7,594 nt of DNA from the NCBI GenBank assembly GCA_945947845.1, contig CAMEZN010000077.1:1-7594 (forward strand). The letters are read 5' to 3'. Made by a program: the position numbers and the translations under genes. Of this stretch, positions 1-5,665 are shown piece by piece. This DNA comes from an uncultured Mucispirillum sp. GTDB lineage: Bacteria; Chrysiogenota; Deferribacteres; Deferribacterales; Mucispirillaceae. Position 1 is the first letter of the stretch, and every line of letters begins with the position of its first letter. The notes below the pieces were generated by a model. The model worked only from the letters and a program-made list of their open reading frames with translations. It was not told where the DNA came from and ran no database searches.

Positions 1-522
1 TTAAAAGATTTAGAAGATGTTTGGAAGCAGATTATTCCGAATGTAAGGCTTAAAAAAGAATTAAGTGAGAACAGCCCCCATGTTATACAGATTGTTGCAC
101 AAAATGAAGTTGTAGTGCTTGTTGTATTTGAGGTTAAGTTCGGTGAAGCTACTGGTATGATGAATATATGTCTGCCAGCCCTTATATTAGAGCCAATATT
201 AAATAAAATAAGTTCTCAGGACTGGCTTATTGGTGCAAAGAAAGGCAGGTCTGGTGAATATGAATCCAGAATATTAGAGCTGCTTGAAAATATAAATGTT
301 CCACTTATTGTAGAGCTTGGAAGAACAAAATTAAAGATAGGTGAAATACTTAATTTACGGGAAAACGATACTGTTATCCTTAGTAAAAAAGCTAAACGGC
401 CTTTGAATATATATATTAGCAATAAACATAAATTTTTTGGAGCTTTGGGTATTCTTGGTATAAAAAAAGCTATCAAGATAACAAGAGCAACTACGGAGCA
501 AGATGATGACAGAAACGGTTAA
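1..522 (+). CDS. fliM: Flagellar motor switch protein FliM, C-terminal part (5' end outside window)
   Basis: FliM is the C-ring protein of the flagellar motor that binds CheY-P and sets rotation direction. The frame is open from base 1 to the TAA at 520-522, giving 173 residues, about half of the usual ~330; the N-terminal CheY-binding peptide and much of the middle domain lie upstream of the window. What is visible is the end of the CheC-like middle domain, with the characteristic EVKFGEATGMMNICLPALIL stretch (codons near 130-190) and EPIL after it. The SpoA/FliN-like C-terminal domain follows, with VPLIVELGRTKLKIGEIL and then a basic lysine-rich strand. An internal ATG at 115 is not the start, because clear FliM sequence continues upstream of it. 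The 3' end overlaps fliY by 17-20 bases, consistent with co-transcription and coupled translation of two proteins of the same ring. Identification is from family knowledge of sequence motifs and is very secure. Confidence 0.95.
   Translation, partial: LKDLEDVWKQIIPNVRLKKELSENSPHVIQIVAQNEVVVLVVFEVKFGEATGMMNICLPALILEPILNKISSQDWLIGAKKGRSGEYESRILELLENINVPLIVELGRTKLKIGEILNLRENDTVILSKKAKRPLNIYISNKHKFFGALGILGIKKAIKITRATTEQDDDRNG
495..498 (+). promoter_or_regulatory. Ribosome binding site (GGAG) of fliY, decides between two ATGs
   Basis: GGAG lies inside the last codons of fliM. The spacing is 4 bases to the ATG at 503 and 7 bases to the ATG at 506; the second is the more usual distance. The choice changes the protein by one methionine only. 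Confidence 0.5.
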
Positions 523-1411
523 TTTTATTACTAGTCCAAGCTTGGAAAAGTTTTCAGGGCTTGTTGTGTCTACATTTGCATCTTCTTTAACAGCTATAAG
601 CTCTAGAACAGTAAATTTATCTCTTAGTGAGATGGTAAAATGTGATGCAGATTCACTGTTTTCTGCTTATGAAAATGAAACACTTGTTGTTGCAAAGGAA
701 GATAATGGCAGCTATGAAACAGGTCTTCTTTTCAGAACAAGAGATATTACTAAACTTGCAGATTTTATGCTTGCAGGTGATGGTGAAAGTAAAGATGAGA
801 TAGATGATGATACGAAAGATGCTGTTCAGGAATTAACTTCACAGCTGCTTAGCAGTTTAAATGTTCCTTTTGAAGAGGCATTTAATAATAAGTTTTCATT
901 TAAAAGTGAAGATGTAATAAAAAATACATCATCATCAATTTTTCAGTGTGCTGAATATTACTGTATTGATTTAACTGGTGATATTGATGGAGCTGAATTA
1001 AATTTTAGATTTTTTTGTGATACAAATATTGAATCAAAACTTGGCGGTGATGATGATAGTAACTTGGTAGATGATGGAAGCATAGAAGCTTTACTTGGCA
1101 ATGCAGGCATATCATTTGATGAGGAGCCGGCTGATGGCACTAATGCTCCAAAAAACCTTGATTTACTTCTTGATATTGATATACCAATAAGTGTAAGAAT
1201 GGGCAGTGCTAAGTTATTTTTAAAAGATATTTTAGGACTTGGACCCGGTAACATAGTAGAATTAGAGCAAAATGCTGATGACCCTATTGAGCTTGCTATA
1301 AATGATAAAGTTATAGCAAGGGGAGAAGTTGTTATTGTTGATGGCTATTTTGGGTTTAGAATTAAAGAGATTGTCAGCAAAGCTGAACGGATTAAAAAAT
1401 TAAAAGATTGA
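506..1411 (+). CDS. fliY: Flagellar motor switch protein FliY/FliN with degenerate CheC-like N-terminal domain
   Basis: This is a C-ring protein that pairs with FliM in the motor switch. The C-terminal ~80 residues (numbered from ATG 503: 220-293) are a textbook FliN SpoA domain: LLLDIDIPISVRMG, then ILGLGPGNIVEL and IARGEVVIVDGYFGFRI. Residues ~1-175 resemble the CheC-like domain of FliY, including GLLFRTRDITKLADFMLAGDG, followed by acidic linkers near 93-103 and 180-195. In phosphatase-active CheC/FliY proteins the motif is D/S-x3-E-x2-N followed by a proline. Here it reads D106-x3-E110-x2-S113 with no proline in place, so the Asn is lost; an N-terminal counterpart is E15-x2-S18. Phosphatase activity is therefore doubtful. 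Two adjacent ATGs exist (503, 506). GGAG at 495-498 sits 4 bases from the first and 7 from the second, so 506 is preferred. The gene could equally be named fliN. Stop codon TGA is at 1409-1411. Confidence 0.93.
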   Translation: MTETVNFITSPSLEKFSGLVVSTFASSLTAISSRTVNLSLSEMVKCDADSLFSAYENETLVVAKEDNGSYETGLLFRTRDITKLADFMLAGDGESKDEIDDDTKDAVQELTSQLLSSLNVPFEEAFNNKFSFKSEDVIKNTSSSIFQCAEYYCIDLTGDIDGAELNFRFFCDTNIESKLGGDDDSNLVDDGSIEALLGNAGISFDEEPADGTNAPKNLDLLLDIDIPISVRMGSAKLFLKDILGLGPGNIVELEQNADDPIELAINDKVIARGEVVIVDGYFGFRIKEIVSKAERIKKLKD

Positions 1412-1436
1412 CATATTAAAAAATAATGAATAAATA
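1408..1436 (+). promoter_or_regulatory. Candidate sigma-70 promoter for the cheY-cheA operon
   Basis: A perfect -35 hexamer TTGACA (1408-1413) overlaps the TGA stop of fliY. After a 17-base spacer comes TAAATA (1431-1436), only a 3/6 match to TATAAT. The 61-base gap 1412-1472 is the largest between genes from fliM to the end of the operon at 6617, so it is the natural place for a second promoter. The weak -10 and the A+T-rich background keep confidence low. I looked for a sigma-54 (GG-N10-GC) or sigma-28 motif here and did not find one. Confidence 0.35.
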
Positions 1437-1472
1437 TATAAGGATACTAACCTATAAATTGCGGAGGTTTAA

Positions 1473-1850
1473 ATGGGTTACGAACACTCAATAATTACTG
1501 TTGATGATTCTTCTACTATGAGAAGAATTATTAAAAATACTCTTCAAAAACTTGGTTTTGAAACCATACTTGAAGCAGGAAATGGTGTAGAAGCTCTGGA
1601 AGTTATGTCTAAAAACAAGGTAGATATGATTGTTACAGACTGGAATATGCCAGAAATGGACGGTTTAACTTTCGTTAAGGCTGTTCGTGCAAAAGATGAG
1701 TATAAAGATTTACCTATTTTAATGATTACAACAGAAGCTGCAAAAGAAGATATTTTAACAGCATTACGCAGCGGTGTAAATAACTATGTTGTAAAACCTT
1801 TTACCCCTGAAACATTACAAGAAAAGGTATTTAAATTACTGGATTTATAA
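1473..1850 (+). CDS. cheY: Chemotaxis response regulator CheY
   Basis: This is a single-domain receiver of 125 residues, the normal size of CheY. It takes phosphate from CheA and diffuses to FliM/FliY at the motor switch. All functional residues are present: the acidic pocket D11-D12, phospho-acceptor D56 in VTDWNMPEMDG, the switch threonine T86 in LMITTEA, aromatic Y105 and lysine K108 in VVKPF. The helix 1 sequence STMRRIIKNTL is typical of motor-binding CheY proteins rather than of general response regulators, and there is no output domain. The ATG at 1473 is supported by GGAGG at 1463-1467, five bases upstream, the strongest ribosome binding site in the window. That fits a CheY needed in excess over the proteins encoded after it. 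The next gene starts one base after the stop codon. Function is inferred from family motifs and gene context and is very secure. Confidence 0.97.
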   Translation: MGYEHSIITVDDSSTMRRIIKNTLQKLGFETILEAGNGVEALEVMSKNKVDMIVTDWNMPEMDGLTFVKAVRAKDEYKDLPILMITTEAAKEDILTALRSGVNNYVVKPFTPETLQEKVFKLLDL

Positions 1851-1851
1851 A

Positions 1852-2484
1852 ATGAGCGAATTCAAAGACCTGAATGAATTATTGAGCATAGCACGCAACA
1901 TTAATGAAGGTAAGTATGATGTTGTAGATGTTACTGTTGAGCCTGAAAGCGAGCTGTATGATATAGCTCAGTATTTTAATGATTCATTAAAGAAATTACA
2001 AACTGTTTCATCAGCCATAGAAGGAGCATACAGCGACCTGCCTGCTTTTGAAAAAGTGCTTAACGGTGTAATTAATGATTCTAAAAGTGCATCAGAAGAT
2101 GTTCTGGCATTTGTAGATAAGATAAACTTTAATATTGATGATATTAAAGAAAATCTTGAGCTTGTAAGGCAGTTTATAACATCAGGGGATTATGCTCGTG
2201 CCGGCGGTATGCTTGACAGACTATCGGAGTGTGCCATTCAAGGTCAAGATATATGCTGTGATATAGTTTCTTCTTTGGAATTTAAAGAAGTAACAAAAGC
2301 AAAAATTGATGAAAGCATAAAAGTTGTCAACTCATTAGAAGAAAGATTAGCATCTGTTTTAATTAAGCTTGGTATAAAACAGAATGTTATAGATGTTGAT
2401 GTTTTAGATAAATTTAAAGATACAAAAGAAATATTACAAGACCAGGATTTAGTTGATAAACTCCTTAAAGAATTTGGTGTATAA
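1852..2484 (+). CDS. cheZ: CheZ-like CheY-binding protein with altered catalytic site
   Basis: CheZ is a helical protein that removes phosphate from CheY-P. This one has 210 residues, against 214 in E. coli, is predicted largely helical, and lies between cheY and cheA. Two parts recall CheZ. Residues 144-159 (FKEVTKAKIDESIKVV) align with the active helix FQDLTGQVIKRMMDVI of E. coli CheZ. The last 12 residues, DLVDKLLKEFGV, match its C-terminal CheY-binding peptide DQVDDLLDSLGF. In this alignment the catalytic D143 becomes E146, and Q147, which positions the attacking water, becomes A150. No D-x3-Q motif occurs elsewhere in the protein. It may therefore bind CheY without normal phosphatase activity, or use a different mechanism. 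Translation is probably coupled to cheY: one base separates them, and only a weak TGGAT at 1840-1844 serves as ribosome binding site. Assignment rests on context, length and the two motifs, since overall identity looks low. Confidence 0.72.
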   Translation: MSEFKDLNELLSIARNINEGKYDVVDVTVEPESELYDIAQYFNDSLKKLQTVSSAIEGAYSDLPAFEKVLNGVINDSKSASEDVLAFVDKINFNIDDIKENLELVRQFITSGDYARAGGMLDRLSECAIQGQDICCDIVSSLEFKEVTKAKIDESIKVVNSLEERLASVLIKLGIKQNVIDVDVLDKFKDTKEILQDQDLVDKLLKEFGV

Positions 2485-2501
2485 GGAAAGCAGGTGAATA
2501 T

Positions 2502-4661
2502 ATGAATAACGATGATATGCAGGAATTAGTTCAAGACTTTTTAGTTGAAACTAATGAAATAATTGAAAATTTAGACCATGACCTTGTTGAGCTTGAAAGT
2601 AACCAAAATGACTTGGAGCTTTTAAACAAAATATTCCGTGGTGCCCATACAATGAAAGGTTCATCTTCATTCCTTGGGTTTAATAAATTAGCAGAGCTTA
2701 CTCACCATGCAGAAGATATATTAAATAAACTCCGTAAAGGTGAAATGGTAGTTACTCGCGAAATTATGGATACTCTTTTAGAGTTTGTAGATAAAACAAA
2801 ACAGATTATAAGCGATATAGAAAATGGAACTGATACAACAGACTGCACTTCTGTTATTGAAGATTTAAAACTTGCAAGCGAAGGCAGGCTTACTGCAAAA
2901 AATAAAACAGCTCCAGCAGCACAGCAGTCAGCTCAGCCAGCTCAACCAGCAGCAGCTCCAGCTCCAAAACCACAGGCAGCACCAAAACAAGAGCCTGCAA
3001 AACAAACTCATCAGGCAACACAGGTTGAACAGACTATCCGTGTTGATGTAAGCCGTTTAGATTCACTTGTTAACTTAGTTGGTGAGCTTGTATTAAGTAG
3101 AAATATGCTTTCTCAGATTGCAGGTGAGCTTGAAAATAAATTTGAAAATGAATATCTTGTTGAGCAGCTTTTGGTTGCAACTAACTCAATAGGAATGAAT
3201 ACAACAGAATTACAACTTGCAATTATGAAAACAAGAATGATTGCAATTGGTAAAGTATTTAATAAATTTCCAAGGGTTGTCCGTGATATAGCAAGGGATA
3301 CAGGTAAAGAAATTGAATTAATTATTTCAGGTGAAGAAACAGAGCTTGATAAACAAGTTATTGAATCTATTGGAGACCCGCTTTTACACATGATTAGAAA
3401 CTCATGCGACCATGGTGTAGAAACTCCAGAAGTCCGCCTTGCAAAAGGAAAACCAAGAATGGGCACAGTTAATTTATCAGCATATCATGAAGGTAACCAT
3501 GTTGTTATTGAAATTAAAGATGATGGGGCTGGTATGGACCCTGATAAATTAAAAAGAAAAGCAATAGAAAAAGGTGTAATTACAGTTGATGAAGCAAACA
3601 GCATGGACGATAAACAGGCTTTTTCATTAATTTTTAAACCGGGTTTTTCTACTGCTGAAAAAATAACAAATATATCAGGCCGTGGCGTTGGTATGGACGT
3701 TGTCCGCACAAATATTGAAAAATTAAATGGTATTATTACTATTGATTCTAAAATAAATGAAGGTTCAACATTTTACTTAAAACTTCCATTAACACTTGCC
3801 ATTATTCAAGCACTTCTTGTTGAAGTAGCTGGTGAAACATTTGCTATACCACTTGCATCAGTTGTAGAAACTGTTCGTATTACAAATGAAGAAATTCACT
3901 CATTTGAAGGCAGGGAAGTATTGAAATTAAGAGATAGAGTATTATCTCTTATCAGGCTTGATGAAGCTTTTGCTCTTGATGAGTTAGAGCAAGATGAAAT
4001 ATATGTAGTAGTTGTTGCTCTGGCAGAAAAACAATTAGGTTTTATAGTTGATAAGTTAATCGGACAGGAAGAAATAGTTATTAAATCTCTTGGTGATTAT
4101 TTAGGTGGAAATCCGGGTATTGCTGGTGCTACTATTACAGGGGACGGCCGTGTAAGGTTGATTTTAGATGTAGCAGGTGTAATAGAAGTAGCACAAAATA
4201 TGCCTAGAAGGATAAGAAATACTAAAAAACTTTCATCAAATAAACGGTCTAATATTCAGGCTTCTACAAAGAAAACAAATGCTGTGAAAGTCTTAATATG
4301 TGATGATTCATCAACTGATAGAAAAATCACTAAGAAAGTGCTTGAATCACAAGACTGGATAGAAACAGTTGAAGCACCATCTGGTAAAGATGCTCTAAAC
4401 ATTCTTGATAGAGATAACAGTGTTGACTTAATAATAAGTGATATAATGATGCCAGATATGGACGGGTTTAGACTTGCCCGCAGTATTAGAGAAAAGGGTT
4501 ATGACACACCAATAATAGCAATGTCTGCAAGAATGGAGCCTTCTGATAGGAAAAAAATGAATGCTTCTGGTATGAATGCATTTATACAAAAACCAATTAA
4601 TCAGCAGCTTTTATTGGATAAAATTGATGAGCTTATCTCTCAAAAAAATAATAACGGTTAG
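2502..4661 (+). CDS. cheA: Hybrid chemotaxis histidine kinase CheA with C-terminal receiver domain, no P2 domain
   Basis: CheA is the cytoplasmic kinase that reads chemoreceptor arrays and phosphorylates CheY. The 719 residues hold P1 (1-~125, phospho-acceptor H49 in GAHTMKGSSSFLG), a linker rich in Ala, Pro and Gln (~137-174), and P3 dimerisation (~177-245). P4 ATPase (~246-430) has N box H296, N300, D303 and H304, G1 DDGAGM at 340-345 and G2 GRGVGM at 393-398. P5, the CheW-like domain, spans ~432-565. After a basic linker comes a receiver (594-714) with D601-D602, phospho-acceptor D647 in ISDIMMPDMDG, S675 and K697, all intact. There is no P2 (CheY-docking) domain; the low-complexity linker occupies its place. 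The start is supported by AGGTGA at 2492-2497. The end overlaps the next gene by 35 bases. Identity as CheA is certain; the role of the receiver (phosphate sink or alternative output) is inference from CheA-receiver hybrids such as that of Helicobacter. Confidence 0.97.
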   Translation: MNNDDMQELVQDFLVETNEIIENLDHDLVELESNQNDLELLNKIFRGAHTMKGSSSFLGFNKLAELTHHAEDILNKLRKGEMVVTREIMDTLLEFVDKTKQIISDIENGTDTTDCTSVIEDLKLASEGRLTAKNKTAPAAQQSAQPAQPAAAPAPKPQAAPKQEPAKQTHQATQVEQTIRVDVSRLDSLVNLVGELVLSRNMLSQIAGELENKFENEYLVEQLLVATNSIGMNTTELQLAIMKTRMIAIGKVFNKFPRVVRDIARDTGKEIELIISGEETELDKQVIESIGDPLLHMIRNSCDHGVETPEVRLAKGKPRMGTVNLSAYHEGNHVVIEIKDDGAGMDPDKLKRKAIEKGVITVDEANSMDDKQAFSLIFKPGFSTAEKITNISGRGVGMDVVRTNIEKLNGIITIDSKINEGSTFYLKLPLTLAIIQALLVEVAGETFAIPLASVVETVRITNEEIHSFEGREVLKLRDRVLSLIRLDEAFALDELEQDEIYVVVVALAEKQLGFIVDKLIGQEEIVIKSLGDYLGGNPGIAGATITGDGRVRLILDVAGVIEVAQNMPRRIRNTKKLSSNKRSNIQASTKKTNAVKVLICDDSSTDRKITKKVLESQDWIETVEAPSGKDALNILDRDNSVDLIISDIMMPDMDGFRLARSIREKGYDTPIIAMSARMEPSDRKKMNASGMNAFIQKPINQQLLLDKIDELISQKNNNG
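2910..3023 (+). repeat. Low-complexity Ala/Pro/Gln linker coding tract within cheA
   Basis: Codons for residues ~137-174 of CheA are mostly GCA/GCT, CCA and CAG/CAA, forming irregular repeats of the CAG/CCAG kind. The tract is richer in G+C than the flanking sequence. It encodes a flexible, probably disordered tether between the P1 phosphotransfer domain and the P3 domain. Such tracts can vary in length between strains through slippage; this is inference. Confidence 0.75.
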
Positions 4662-4965
4662 TTTAACTGTTATAATACTATTAATATTATTAGTTAAAGT
4701 TGCTGCGGCACGAGTATATATCTATGAAGTAACCACCGCAGCAACTCGTTTTCAAACTGCATCAAAACTGCCGCCTGATGCTTTTTTATATTATAATGGC
4801 GGCTATGATATAATATATGACCTTAAAGTAATTGCCACATATCCTGATGAGAAAATGGCTCAGGCATTAAAGGATTATAATCTTGAAGAAAATAACAGTA
4901 ACAGTCTTGTTCATAACCCTGTTCCTAGCAACATACCAAGAAAACCATATTATTGGTGGCGATAA
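4627..4965 (+). CDS. Small exported or membrane-anchored protein of unknown function
   Basis: I do not recognise a family. From the ATG at 4627 it is 112 residues. The N-terminus has the form of a signal peptide or membrane anchor: KK at 6-7, a hydrophobic run at ~8-23 (IITVSLTVIILLILLV), and AAA at 26-28 as a possible signal peptidase site. The mature part is short, begins RVYIYEV, contains a Tyr-rich section, and ends in a Pro/Tyr/Trp tail (PRKPYYWWR). It probably acts in the periplasm or at the outer face of the inner membrane. The frame is open further upstream to an ATG at 4576, but that would bury the signal sequence behind 17 residues and extend the cheA overlap to 86 bases, so 4627 is preferred, with a weak TTGGAT at 4614-4619. 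It overlaps cheA by 35 bases and the next gene by 83 bases, suggesting translational coupling and a shared function with the OmpA-like protein. Confidence 0.65.
   Translation: MSLSLKKIITVSLTVIILLILLVKVAAARVYIYEVTTAATRFQTASKLPPDAFLYYNGGYDIIYDLKVIATYPDEKMAQALKDYNLEENNSNSLVHNPVPSNIPRKPYYWWR
4869..4874 (+). promoter_or_regulatory. Ribosome binding site supporting a TTG start for the OmpA-like gene
   Basis: AAAGGA lies eight bases before the TTG at 4883. This spacing, together with the signal-peptide-like residues that follow (MKKITVTVLFITLFL), supports TTG as the true start. The next in-frame methionine is residue 39 and would remove the export signal. Confidence 0.6.
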
Positions 4966-5665
4966 ACTGTATGCTGCTACCTATGCAGAGCAGAACATGT
5001 ATGAAGTTAAAATTGAGAATAATTTATCTAAAATCATTACTACAATGACAGTTATGGCAATGACAGAGCAGGAAGCACATGATAATGTGGCATTAAATGG
5101 CTGGACAGTTATTGGTGTTAGACTAATTAAGGAAAGAGTGAAAGATGAATATACTCTTTCTACTGATTACATAAAGACAGAGATTCCAAACAAGATAGAA
5201 CTTGAAGATGCCATAGAAATCCCAGAAATCAAGGATAATAAAAGTAATGTAGTAGTATCAAAAGAAAGCGGCAATAAAAATATAGCAGATAATTTAAACC
5301 TTGTTCCCACATCAAAAGATTTAGAATTGATTTTAACAATACATTTTCAACTTGGCAATGTAGCCCCTATATTTGATGATAAAATTTCAGAAATATTTGA
5401 TAAACTGCCAAAAGATAGAGATTATGTTTTATTTGGCAATGCAGATGATGTGGCAGTAGGAAAAAATGCAACATATAACAATAACTATGAATTATCATAT
5501 TTAAGAGCTGAGCACATAAAAAAACTACTTATTGAAAAAGGATATAATGCCGATAGGATAAGAACAATAGGCTTAGGCACAAGATATCCTCTGGAAAAAA
5601 ACAGTAAAAAAGGCAGCCTGAAAAATAGACGAGTAGAGATATATGGATTCAGAACGCAAGGCTAG
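4883..5665 (+). CDS. Exported protein with C-terminal OmpA-like peptidoglycan-binding domain
   Basis: The protein is 260 residues from a TTG start. Residues 1-18 (KK followed by a hydrophobic core) look like a signal peptide, with possible cleavage near LYAA at 29-32. Residues ~38-85 form a small domain starting MYEVKIENNL and including ALNGWTVIGVRLI, which I cannot name. An acidic, low-complexity linker covers ~100-140. Residues ~147-256 are OmpA-like: FGNADD (184-189), LSYLRA (204-209), AERI-like NADRIRTIGLG (222-232) and NRRVEI (248-253). The residues that usually bind diaminopimelate appear as D188 (or D189) and R208, with about five extra residues between them. It probably sits in the periplasm and holds the cell wall. 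It is not MotB: there is no membrane plug or N-terminal proton-channel helix. It shares 83 bases with the gene before it and 23 with the gene after. Its presence in a cheA operon suggests tethering of an envelope component, which is inference. Confidence 0.85.
   Translation: MKKITVTVLFITLFLATYQENHIIGGDKLYAATYAEQNMYEVKIENNLSKIITTMTVMAMTEQEAHDNVALNGWTVIGVRLIKERVKDEYTLSTDYIKTEIPNKIELEDAIEIPEIKDNKSNVVVSKESGNKNIADNLNLVPTSKDLELILTIHFQLGNVAPIFDDKISEIFDKLPKDRDYVLFGNADDVAVGKNATYNNNYELSYLRAEHIKKLLIEKGYNADRIRTIGLGTRYPLEKNSKKGSLKNRRVEIYGFRTQG

Noticed and set aside
115..522. ATG at 115 as the start of a separate short gene.
   Set aside because: The same frame is open to base 1 and the upstream residues are clearly FliM, so this is an internal methionine.
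1437..1456. Imperfect hairpin TATAAGG ... CCTATA just before the cheY ribosome binding site.
   Set aside because: The stem is A+T-rich, carries a bulge, and would be weak; no sign of a known riboswitch or leader.
3113..3709. Open frames on the minus strand across cheA (3113-3466 and 3485-3709), with similar ones across fliM and fliY.
   Set aside because: They lie opposite strongly conserved coding sequence, are rich in Ser, Ile and Phe as expected of antisense reads, and show no domain or ribosome binding site.
4883..5665. OmpA-like protein as a MotB stator subunit.
   Set aside because: It has a signal peptide instead of the MotB channel helix with its conserved Asp, and no motA gene is adjacent.
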